A stretch of DNA of 12,570 nt. Origin: Flavobacteriales bacterium. GTDB lineage: Bacteria; Bacteroidota; Bacteroidia; Flavobacteriales_D; Sanyastnellaceae. Below the pieces are notes generated by a model, which was not told the DNA's origin, did not search any database, and was given only the letters and a program-made list of their open reading frames with translations. The stretch is taken from contig CANGVU010000012.1 in the NCBI GenBank assembly GCA_947457325.1, positions 1 through 12,570 on the forward strand. Direction: 5' to 3'. Position 1 is the stretch's first letter, and every line of letters starts with the position of its first letter. The position numbers and the translations under genes are program-made. Shown piece after piece: positions 1 to 7,228 of the stretch.

Positions 1-1998
1 AACAAACAATGGGAAGTTGCTCAGGCTAAATTTAATGAGGCTAAAAAAATGAAGCCGAAAGAAAAGGAACCCAATGAGAAATTGGCTGAGTTAGAAAAAC
101 GGATGAAAAATGCAGCCAAGTATGCCCAATACGACGCTGTTTTGAAGGATGCTGATCGACTTTTTGAAGCCGAAAAATGGGAGGAGTGCATGGCCAAATA
201 CAAAGAAGCCTCCAATATGGTTCCAGAGGAAACTTATCCTAAAGAGCGCTTTGCCAGAGCCAAGGAGTTGATGGAAAAAGCCAAATTGGATGCAGAGGCT
301 CAAAACAAAAAAAACAAGAGATACAATGATCTTATTGCTTTAGGGCAAAAAGGGATAGATAAAAAAGATTATTCTACTGCCATTGTCAACTATCAAGAAG
401 CAGCTAGTATAAAACCAGACGAGCAACTGCCCAAGGACAAGATTGACGAAATCAATCGATTGCTAAAAGAGCAAGAAGATGCCATTCAGGCCAAGAAGAT
501 CAAAGAGAAGGAAGATTTAGAAGCTGCCAAAAAAAAGAAGGAATATGATGCCATTTTAAAAAATGCAGATGAAATGTTCAAGTCAGCGGCATCCAAAGAT
601 TTGGCTAAGCTTTCGCAATCGAAAGAATTTTACAATCAGGCATTGGCCATCTTACCTGCTGAGGCATACCCAAAATCAAAAATAGCTGAAGCAGATGCGT
701 TAATCACCAAGCTAAAGAGTGAGATGAATGCTGCAGAATTGGAGAAGCAAATGAAAGAGGCTGAGCGTCTCAAGAAAGAGGCTGAAATGAAGCAGGCTTT
801 AATTGATCAAGAGGAACGAGCATTGGCAGAACGCAGACGAAGAGAAGAAGAGGAAGCTGAAAAGAAAAGAAAATTGGATGAAGCGCTCAATAGTGCTACA
901 AAAGGCGGCGGAGGTGGAAGCATGAGTGGGAGTGCCGCTGAAGACGCATTGGATGCTTTCTACAGAGAGGCGCGCAGACAGCGTTCTCAATTGCGTGCAG
1001 ATTCAATAGAACAAGAAAAAAGAAAGTTCCACAACTATGACCGCTATTTCAGTAAGAAAAATGAAATGCGTCTAGAAGAGACTGTTAAAGACCTTAATGA
1101 ATTATCTGAAAATTCAAATCGCATTCACACTCGCGGTGAAAAAATTCATGAAAGCAAAGTAATTTCCACACAAGAAGAGGGTACAAAGTACGCTGAGATC
1201 AATAAACAATTACTCATTTCATCCGTTAAACAAAGGGACAGCCGAATTGAAGAAACTGAGAAATTCAAAAAAATGATTTTGAATGTCAGTACCAAATCGG
1301 AGAGCATGAGCGAAAAGAATAGCAGAATTAGTGTACAGAAACAAGAGGTTTCAAATTCACAAGCAAGCTATGAGCAGCGCTCCTCAGATAGAACAAAAAT
1401 GTCCATACGAGACTTAGAAATGCAAAGAAAAGAATCTGATAAGATCTTGGCATTTGGACAAGAAGCTCAGAAACAACGAACCGATGATTTTGTTGAAGCC
1501 AACGCGATACTGAACTCCAACAATGAATATTTGGTTTCAGCTGCTGCCTCCAAGCGAGATATGAATATGACCAATGTTTCTAGTCAAAAAGAAAGTTTGA
1601 TTGCCAACAGTCAAGATAAAAAAGATTTGAGAGATGAGAATTTGATGGCCATTGATGATGTGAAATACAACACACAACTGAACTTAAGAGCCAAAAAATC
1701 AAGTGCTGAGGAAGAAGGCTTTACCAAACGTGATGATCTTTTCAAATCGGCTGTATTACCCAAGCACCAAACAAGATCTGAGATTATCGCTAATGTTCAA
1801 GAAGAAGAGGACGCAATTACAGAAAGATCTTTTGATGTTGGGAATAAAAAGGTTCTAGAAAGAACTGTTAAAACGGATGGTCAAACCTTTGTTTATAGGA
1901 AAATCGTTTCTACTGCAGGTGTCTACTATTTCAAAAATGGTTTGAGTATTACAGAGCAGACCTGGAAAGATGAAACCACTGATTTGATGACAAAATAA
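1..1998 (+). CDS. Partial TPR-like repeat and coiled-coil protein (5' end outside window)
   Basis: The reading frame is open from the first base, so the N-terminus is missing; 665 residues are visible. I cannot assign a function. Roughly the first 240 residues hold four helical TPR-like units, each with a W/Y-x6-Y/F-x2-A core followed by P-x-E-x-x-P. Next comes a highly charged Lys/Glu/Arg helix, a glycine run near residue 302-306, and a long Ser/Asn/Gln/Lys-rich, probably helical region without hydrophobic segments. The last 50 or so residues look like a small beta-rich module (VYRK..., then YYFKNG) ending shortly before the stop. No membrane segment is visible; a signal peptide cannot be judged because the start is missing. 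The aroQ start codon follows one base after the stop, so the two are probably cotranscribed, although no functional link is evident. A structural or scaffold role is only an inference from the repeats and coiled coil. Confidence 0.85.
   Translation, partial: NKQWEVAQAKFNEAKKMKPKEKEPNEKLAELEKRMKNAAKYAQYDAVLKDADRLFEAEKWEECMAKYKEASNMVPEETYPKERFARAKELMEKAKLDAEAQNKKNKRYNDLIALGQKGIDKKDYSTAIVNYQEAASIKPDEQLPKDKIDEINRLLKEQEDAIQAKKIKEKEDLEAAKKKKEYDAILKNADEMFKSAASKDLAKLSQSKEFYNQALAILPAEAYPKSKIAEADALITKLKSEMNAAELEKQMKEAERLKKEAEMKQALIDQEERALAERRRREEEEAEKKRKLDEALNSATKGGGGGSMSGSAAEDALDAFYREARRQRSQLRADSIEQEKRKFHNYDRYFSKKNEMRLEETVKDLNELSENSNRIHTRGEKIHESKVISTQEEGTKYAEINKQLLISSVKQRDSRIEETEKFKKMILNVSTKSESMSEKNSRISVQKQEVSNSQASYEQRSSDRTKMSIRDLEMQRKESDKILAFGQEAQKQRTDDFVEANAILNSNNEYLVSAAASKRDMNMTNVSSQKESLIANSQDKKDLRDENLMAIDDVKYNTQLNLRAKKSSAEEEGFTKRDDLFKSAVLPKHQTRSEIIANVQEEEDAITERSFDVGNKKVLERTVKTDGQTFVYRKIVSTAGVYYFKNGLSITEQTWKDETTDLMTK
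10..717 (+). repeat. Four tandem TPR-like protein repeat units with a PxExxP signature
   Basis: Within the left-edge protein, four 36-residue cores align without gaps, at bases 10-117, 178-285, 370-477 and 610-717. All four share an aromatic or bulky residue at position 1 (W, W, Y, L), Y/F at position 8, A at position 11 and the six-residue pattern P-x-E-x-x-P (PKEKEP, PEETYP, PDEQLP, PAEAYP). The distance between unit starts grows from 56 to 64 to 80 residues because the linking helices lengthen. The repeat is visible at protein level; the DNA copies have diverged, so this is an old duplication. More units may lie upstream of the window. Confidence 0.75.
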
Positions 1999-1999
1999 A

Positions 2000-2431
2000 A
2001 TGTCCATTAAAATCACTGTCATCAACGGACCCAATTTAAATCTCCTGCACCTCAGAGATAGCATACAATACGGAGATGCCGGATTAAAAGAAATTGAGGC
2101 GTCACTTGCTCTTGCTTTCCCTGAGATAATATTTGATTTTTTCCAATCCAATATAGAGGGGGAGCTCATTGATAAAATTCAGAATTGTATTAAAACACAA
2201 TCTGCAATCATCATCAATCCTGGAGGTTATTCGCATACAAGCGTGGCCATAAAAGATGCATTAGAACTTATTAAGCTTCCCAAAATTGAAGTCCATCTTT
2301 CCAATATCCACAACCGAGAATCCTACCGCCAGCACAGCTTAACTGCTGCATCATGCGATGGGTTAATTGCAGGTCTCAAACAAGATGGATATCATCTGGC
2401 GGTGCGCGCCATTCTTCATTTAAGCCTTTGA
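2000..2431 (+). CDS. aroQ: Type II 3-dehydroquinate dehydratase
   Basis: This enzyme converts 3-dehydroquinate to 3-dehydroshikimate in the cytoplasm, the third step of the shikimate pathway to aromatic amino acids; the type II family forms dodecamers. The 143-residue length is typical. Family landmarks are in order: NGPNLNLL at 9-16, the catalytic lid residues Arg19 and Tyr24, FFQSNIEGELID at 47-58, NPGGYSHTS at 73-81, EVHLSNIH at 97-104 with the catalytic His99, and Arg110 with HS at 112-113. The lid loop reads HLRDSIQYG where most relatives have GxREPxxYG, but the Arg and Tyr are kept. The ATG lies one base after the stop of the preceding gene, which indicates translational coupling. The 3' end overlaps the convergent membrane-protein gene by 12 bases. 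Confidence 0.96.
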   Translation: MSIKITVINGPNLNLLHLRDSIQYGDAGLKEIEASLALAFPEIIFDFFQSNIEGELIDKIQNCIKTQSAIIINPGGYSHTSVAIKDALELIKLPKIEVHLSNIHNRESYRQHSLTAASCDGLIAGLKQDGYHLAVRAILHLSL

Positions 2432-2989
2432 ATAGGCTTTGATGGCACTGTCCATTACACGCACTAAATTTTCAGCGGAACGAATGTCCAATTGTTTGCC
2501 TACACGGTAATTCGTCGATCCATGGACAAAGCCAATTCTTTCTCCTCCAATAACCCAAAAGCTATCATCCAAAAACGCCAAGAAATTGCCTGGATCTGAT
2601 TTGATTATTCCCAGTTTTTGAATGGACTTCAATTTCAATTTCTCTTTTCTCCCTTTGCTCCCAAAGGCATTCTGAATCTCCATTTCGCCTGGACGAATCC
2701 AAATCTTTTCTTTCCCAATTCGTCTCCATAGAAAGGCCTTGCCAATTCGAACAAAAAAGTACAACCACAATGTACTAGATACAATAAAAAACACCCTATC
2801 CGATAACGCCTGAGCAACTATTGCGTAGTAAATAAAAACACCCCCACAGTAGGTCCAAGCCAACAACCAACTGAGCAACATGCTCAATTTCCATCGCTCT
2901 ACTTTTTGATCGATCTCAATGAAAATCTCATTCTCTGCTATCTTGCTAACCGTAATTCTCGGCGCAATTTGTTGGGTTTGTTTCTTCAT
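2420..2989 (-). CDS. Small two-helix membrane protein coupled to bshA (unknown function)
   Basis: I do not recognise this 189-residue protein as a named family. It has a polar N-terminus of about 35 residues, two hydrophobic segments at about 36-58 and 65-84 separated by a very short loop, then a basic stretch (WRRIGKEK) and a C-terminal soluble part of about 100 residues. The soluble part alternates hydrophobic and charged residues, suggesting beta strands, and ends in a helix. A membrane hairpin plus small beta domain resembles PH-like membrane proteins of bacteria, but this is only a shape comparison. By the positive-inside rule the basic residues after the second helix favour a cytoplasmic C-terminal domain. 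Its ATG overlaps the bshA stop by four bases (ATGA), so it is translated from the same transcript. Its stop lies inside the end of aroQ on the other strand. Confidence 0.8.
   Translation of the reverse strand: MKKQTQQIAPRITVSKIAENEIFIEIDQKVERWKLSMLLSWLLAWTYCGGVFIYYAIVAQALSDRVFFIVSSTLWLYFFVRIGKAFLWRRIGKEKIWIRPGEMEIQNAFGSKGRKEKLKLKSIQKLGIIKSDPGNFLAFLDDSFWVIGGERIGFVHGSTNYRVGKQLDIRSAENLVRVMDSAIKAYSKA
2422..2439. terminator. Short stem-loop across the convergent gene ends
   Basis: A perfect 6-bp inverted repeat, AAGCCT-TTGAAT-AGGCTT, lies across the overlapping 3' ends of aroQ and the convergent membrane-protein gene. The aroQ stop is in its loop, and the last base of the opposing stop codon is its first base. 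On the plus strand it is followed by only a few T residues. It may be a weak bidirectional terminator, but the stem is short and the T-tract poor, so a chance repeat is possible. Confidence 0.3.
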
Positions 2990-4122
2990 AATTGGTTCAA
3001 TGCTGATTGATAAATAGAAAGATATTGATCAGTGATCTTCTGTACATCAAAGTGGGCGGCAACATCCCTCGCTCCATCAGAAAACTTCTTTTGTTCACTA
3101 AAAATTTTCAAAGCACACTCAGCCATTTGATGCACATCACCAACTGGACACAAATAACCGGATACACCTTGAATATTCACCTCTGGCAGACCACCAGTAT
3201 CAGAGGAAACAACAGGAACGCCCAATGCCATAGCCTCCAATGCACTCAGTCCAAAACTTTCAGACTCTGATGGCAAAATAAACAAATCCGCTCCTGCAAG
3301 AATTTCTTGTGGCTCCTTAACACTCCCAACAAAATAAATTCGTTCTTCCAAACCGTGTTCACGGCTCCATTGTTCTGCCTTATGTCTATCAGGACCATCA
3401 CCCACCATTACCAAACGAGCATCCACTTTATCCTGAATAATTTTGAATACAGCAAGCACATCCATCACACGTTTTACCGGTCTGAAATTCGAGGTATGGA
3501 CACACAACTTTTCAGATCCCGTAACAAACTCTCTGCGCACCACTTCCCGCCACTTATCACACTCCGGTACAACCTGAATAAAATTGGGTACAACTGTAAT
3601 CTCCTTTTTTATATTAAAAAAACGAAAAGTATCCTTTCTTAAACTTTCACTCACAGCAGTTATCGCATCTGAATGATTAATGGCAAACGTAATCACCGGT
3701 TTGAAAGAATCATCTTTTCCCAATAATGTGATATCAGTGCCATGCAACGTTGTCACTACTGGAATGTGTATGCCTTCATCCATCAATATTTTCTTTGCCA
3801 TGTAGGCAGCAGAAGCGTGCGGGATAGCATAATGCACATGAAGCACATCCAACTTTTCATACTTCACAACATCTACCATCTTACTGGCCAAAACCAATTC
3901 ATAGGGTGGGTAAACAAACAAAGGATACTCACTTACGTTAACCTCATGAAATCGAATATTCTTATTTACCCCATTCAATCGGACAGGTTGTGAATAGGTA
4001 ATAAAGTGGACTTGATGCCCCCGATTGGCCAAAGCAATGCCCAATTCCGTCGCCACTACTCCACTTCCACCGTAGGTAGGATAACCTACCATTCCGATAC
4101 GCAAGGGCTCTTCAATATTCAT
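2986..4122 (-). CDS. bshA: N-acetyl-alpha-D-glucosaminyl L-malate synthase
   Basis: BshA is a family 4 glycosyltransferase that joins GlcNAc from UDP-GlcNAc to L-malate, the first step of synthesis of the thiol bacillithiol. The 378-residue length is normal. The N-terminal donor/acceptor cleft carries the BshA hallmark YPTYGGSGVVATELG at 14-28 and HFITYSQPVRL at 39-49. HVHYAIPHA lies at 96-104 and TTLHGTD at 124-130. The C-terminal Rossmann half has SNFRPVKR at 211-218, VGDGPD at 240-245, and the GT-B E-x7-E pair Glu288/Glu296 in SESFGLSALEAMALGVPVV. BshB and BshC, needed for later steps, are not in this window. A perfect TAACTTTG box ends four bases upstream of the ATG, so the gene can be transcribed independently of the upstream glycosidase gene. 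The downstream membrane-protein gene overlaps its stop codon. Other GT4 enzymes are the alternative, but the N-terminal motif is specific. Confidence 0.94.
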   Translation of the reverse strand: MNIEEPLRIGMVGYPTYGGSGVVATELGIALANRGHQVHFITYSQPVRLNGVNKNIRFHEVNVSEYPLFVYPPYELVLASKMVDVVKYEKLDVLHVHYAIPHASAAYMAKKILMDEGIHIPVVTTLHGTDITLLGKDDSFKPVITFAINHSDAITAVSESLRKDTFRFFNIKKEITVVPNFIQVVPECDKWREVVRREFVTGSEKLCVHTSNFRPVKRVMDVLAVFKIIQDKVDARLVMVGDGPDRHKAEQWSREHGLEERIYFVGSVKEPQEILAGADLFILPSESESFGLSALEAMALGVPVVSSDTGGLPEVNIQGVSGYLCPVGDVHQMAECALKIFSEQKKFSDGARDVAAHFDVQKITDQYLSIYQSALNQL

Positions 4123-4126
4123 AAAG

Positions 4127-4160
4127 CAAAGTTACAACACGACTGACATCAGCGGAACAA
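4127..4160 (-). promoter_or_regulatory. bshA promoter, TTG-N23-TAACTTTG
   Basis: Read on the minus strand, TAACTTTG (4134 down to 4127) is a perfect match to the Bacteroidota -7 consensus TAnnTTTG. A TTG at 4160-4158 lies 23 bases upstream, the upper end of the 17-23 spacing reported for the phylum. The TTG is a leucine codon near the end of the upstream glycosidase gene, so the promoter partly overlaps that gene. Only four bases separate the box from the bshA ATG, so the transcript should start at or just before the start codon. Confidence 0.65.
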
Positions 4161-7154
4161 CTGTTTGTAGACTTCTGTTTGAATCTTGGTTCTGTAATTG
4201 CCTTGAATCAACTTTTTATTGTCCACATTGGGATGAATTCTGTTGCTTAAAAAGACAAAAACCAAGTCATGCTCAGGATCTACCCAACCCATGGTTCCTG
4301 TAAATCCTGTATGTCCAAAACTACTATCTGAAACCAATTCTGAAGCGCTGCCTCCGTTGGTGCCCTTCAATGGTGGTTTATCCAAAACCAATCCACGTCT
4401 ATTCCCAGTCAAGTGTCTTTGATTAAACAACTCCACCGTTTCTGGCCGAATAAGTTGCCTCCCTCGGTAATTTCCTTTTCCATTCAACAACTGAAGAACA
4501 GCTGCTAGATCATAAGCATCAGAAAACAATCCTGCATGTCCAGCTACACCGCCCATCAATGCGGCAGTCTCATCATGCACATAACCTCGTATCATTTGAT
4601 GTCGGAAAACGGTGTCATTCTCAGTTGGGGCTATTAGGTTACTATCCATACGTTCCAAAGGAAGATAACCAAGTGTATTCAATCCCATGGGATGGTAAAA
4701 GTTTTCGTTTAAAAAATCAGTCCAAGACTTACCCGTCTTCAATTCGACAAACTCCTTTACGAAAAAATACCCAAGGTCACTGTATTCATATTGCGCTGGC
4801 AGTTTCAATGGAGTTTCCAGAATCCTTCTCCTGATTGCATCAACGATACAACTATCTGCATAAAGGCTATCAGCAACAATTCTATCGGTAATCTCCTTTC
4901 TTCCTCTGTGCCATGCTGCTGAATTGAAAACGCTAGCAAAGGGAATAAAGTTTTTGAGTCCCGCTTGATGGGAGAGCAAATCTTTCCATTTGATTTTTGC
5001 ATATGGGGATTTTCTTGGAAAAGTTAAACTTTCACCAAGGGTAGATTCCATACTCCAATATCCATGGTCATACATCCACATCATTGCTAAAGCCGATGCA
5101 GATAATTTTGTAATAGACGCCAAATCATATACGCTATTCAAACGCACAGAACTTTGCTGTTTATGATCCAAGTAGCCATAGGCCTGGTCGTATACAATTT
5201 CACCTCCATGGGCAACCAACAATCGGCAGCCCGGAAAAGCGCCGTCCATCAAACCAGCGTTAACCAAAGAATCAACACGCTTCCATTGGTAACGATACTG
5301 GAAACTGTTGCTTTTCTGCTCCACTTGAAACATGTTCTCCAAATACTCTTTGTTCTTTGGCACAACAATATTTCGGGATTTAATCAACCGCAATTGCTCC
5401 GGTGAACTATACACGGATTTAGACAAAACATTACATCTTTGAAGCTCTATCCCATCGCCACATTTCCACATTGAACCCACGCTAACAGGCAATTTCCCGG
5501 TAAATGGTCTTGCACCCGAAATGGCCTCCATCATGACATGTTGGGTCAGTTCATCATCTTGATATCCAGTTGCTATAATGTCAAAATTTGTAACATCCAA
5601 TTCGGCTCCAACAGCGTATGGGTTTGAAAAAAGCAATAGCATTTTGTTCTTTTCATTTTGCCAATTTGAAATCCAATTCAACCAATAAGGCGATACACTA
5701 AAATTTTTAGATGCTTTACTCGATGTATTGATGAATGCAAAACCAACCAAATCATAAGCATTGAGCAGCGACAATAACACCTGAGCTGTATCCTTCCAAG
5801 TAGAGTCAATATCACGCGGCCAAAAATGAAAATCAACCTGATTCAACACCTTTGCGGATGACACAATTTGGCTGGTTGAATCTCCTCCAATAATCACCAA
5901 AACTTTCTTAGTCAACGGATCTCGCCATGCTTTCAATGCCGTTGAATCTGTCTTCATCAGCGTTAGCGCCCCAGCATTTACGTCCTGATAAATTTGAAGT
6001 GCTTGAGGCTGACCCAAATCTTCCATGACTTTGTCTTTTTTCAAATGCACTCCTTCACTTAATCCACACCACTCTTTGCTTTGTAGAATTTTATAACAAC
6101 TCTCATCAATGCGATCCATAGACAACTCTCCACTGGCCAATTTGACTTTAATCGCTTCAATGGCCTTAGGTATGTTGGATGGAAAAAGTAAAATATCATT
6201 TCCTGCTTGGATGGCCATCACTTCCATTTCACCCGGCTTAAAATGCTTGGCTACTCCTTGCATATTCAGCGCGTCGGTAACTATAAGACCTTTAAAACCC
6301 ATTTGTTGCTTCAGCAAATCTTGAATCAACGACGAAGACAGTGATGCCGGAATGCCTGGTCTATTTTCATAAGCAGGGACATACAAATGACCCGTCATGA
6401 TACTGGACAAACCTTGCTTAATCAACGGAGGATAGGGAAAGAGCTCCAAGCTATCCAGCCGCTCCTTTGAAAACGGAATCACCGGCATATTTTCATGGCT
6501 ATCTGTATCCGTATCACCATGACCGGGAAAATGTTTGGCGCAAGCCAAAATGTGATTCTCTTGCAAGCCTTCCATAAAAGCCTCACTGGCTTTCAAAACA
6601 CCAACCCTATCCTCCCCAAACGAGCGATTGCTGATGACAGGATTTCTGGGATTGTTATTGATATCCACAACCGGCGAAAAACTAAAATGAACTCCCAATC
6701 GTTTCAATTGTCTGGCTGTCTCTGCAGCATAGTCCTTGACAATTTTCATGTCAGAAAGGGCGCCCAATGTCATTTGACGTGGATAGAGAATAGTGGAATC
6801 CAAGCGCATGCTCAACCCCCATTCAGCATCCATTCCAATCAAGAGAGGAATAGAGGACATGTCTTGGTAACGCTGCGTAAATTTCAATTGATTCTGCGGA
6901 CCACCTTGAAAGAAAATGATGCCACCCACTCCGTATTTCGAAATCCAATCCACCATCTGCTTGTCGTTGAAATACATGTGCTTGGGATCGCTCCAAGCGG
7001 GAACCATGAAGAGCTGACCAATTTTCTGGTCCAAAGTAAGTGTGCTAAATACCGAATCAGCCCACGGTGTTGCAACACGTGTAAACACGGGCTGAGATTT
7101 TACTCCTGCACAAATCGCTATAAAAAAATAAAATCCTAGAAAAATCCTTCTCAT
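4149..7154 (-). CDS. Secreted GH3 beta-N-acetylhexosaminidase-like enzyme fused to a serine beta-lactamase-family domain
   Basis: This is a 1001-residue two-enzyme fusion. I chose the ATG at 7154 because it begins a clear signal peptide (MRRIFLGFYFFIAICAG, cleavage near residue 21); an in-frame ATG at 7187 would add 11 polar residues. Residues about 25-370 form a GH3 barrel of NagZ type: KHFPGHGDTDTDSHE at 207-221, with Lys207-His208 for substrate binding and the acid/base His220 in DSH, and the nucleophile Asp294 in VTDALNMQG. Residues about 385-565 resemble the GH3 C-terminal alpha/beta domain. Residues about 625-1000 form a class C beta-lactamase/esterase-like domain with SITK (Ser680, Lys683), YSD (Tyr791) and GHTG (His948). 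The probable role is periplasmic or extracellular cleavage of GlcNAc-containing glycans such as peptidoglycan, with the second domain cutting a peptide, ester or amide. The substrate of neither half can be read from the sequence. It lies downstream of cmk on the same strand. Confidence 0.88.
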   Translation of the reverse strand: MRRIFLGFYFFIAICAGVKSQPVFTRVATPWADSVFSTLTLDQKIGQLFMVPAWSDPKHMYFNDKQMVDWISKYGVGGIIFFQGGPQNQLKFTQRYQDMSSIPLLIGMDAEWGLSMRLDSTILYPRQMTLGALSDMKIVKDYAAETARQLKRLGVHFSFSPVVDINNNPRNPVISNRSFGEDRVGVLKASEAFMEGLQENHILACAKHFPGHGDTDTDSHENMPVIPFSKERLDSLELFPYPPLIKQGLSSIMTGHLYVPAYENRPGIPASLSSSLIQDLLKQQMGFKGLIVTDALNMQGVAKHFKPGEMEVMAIQAGNDILLFPSNIPKAIEAIKVKLASGELSMDRIDESCYKILQSKEWCGLSEGVHLKKDKVMEDLGQPQALQIYQDVNAGALTLMKTDSTALKAWRDPLTKKVLVIIGGDSTSQIVSSAKVLNQVDFHFWPRDIDSTWKDTAQVLLSLLNAYDLVGFAFINTSSKASKNFSVSPYWLNWISNWQNEKNKMLLLFSNPYAVGAELDVTNFDIIATGYQDDELTQHVMMEAISGARPFTGKLPVSVGSMWKCGDGIELQRCNVLSKSVYSSPEQLRLIKSRNIVVPKNKEYLENMFQVEQKSNSFQYRYQWKRVDSLVNAGLMDGAFPGCRLLVAHGGEIVYDQAYGYLDHKQQSSVRLNSVYDLASITKLSASALAMMWMYDHGYWSMESTLGESLTFPRKSPYAKIKWKDLLSHQAGLKNFIPFASVFNSAAWHRGRKEITDRIVADSLYADSCIVDAIRRRILETPLKLPAQYEYSDLGYFFVKEFVELKTGKSWTDFLNENFYHPMGLNTLGYLPLERMDSNLIAPTENDTVFRHQMIRGYVHDETAALMGGVAGHAGLFSDAYDLAAVLQLLNGKGNYRGRQLIRPETVELFNQRHLTGNRRGLVLDKPPLKGTNGGSASELVSDSSFGHTGFTGTMGWVDPEHDLVFVFLSNRIHPNVDNKKLIQGNYRTKIQTEVYKQLFR

Positions 7155-7228
7155 CAACCGGCAAGGTAAATCAGTTGAAGGGGCCATTAAAATGCTTATG
7201 CAAAAATGGCAAACAAAGATTTGTTGAA

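Noticed and set aside
800..900. Purine-rich stretch with many GAA/GAG/AAG triplets as a DNA repeat
   Set aside because: It encodes a Lys/Glu/Arg-rich helix in frame; the triplets are irregular and explained by coding for a charged coiled coil.
7155..7187. Upstream ATG at 7187 as the glycosidase start
   Set aside because: It adds 11 polar residues before a clear signal peptide that begins at the ATG at 7154.
7201..7221. Near-matches to the -7 box before the glycosidase gene (AATCTTTG at 7214-7221 and CATTTTTG at 7201-7208, minus strand)
   Set aside because: Each has a wrong first base and no TTG at the right distance; readthrough from cmk is simpler.
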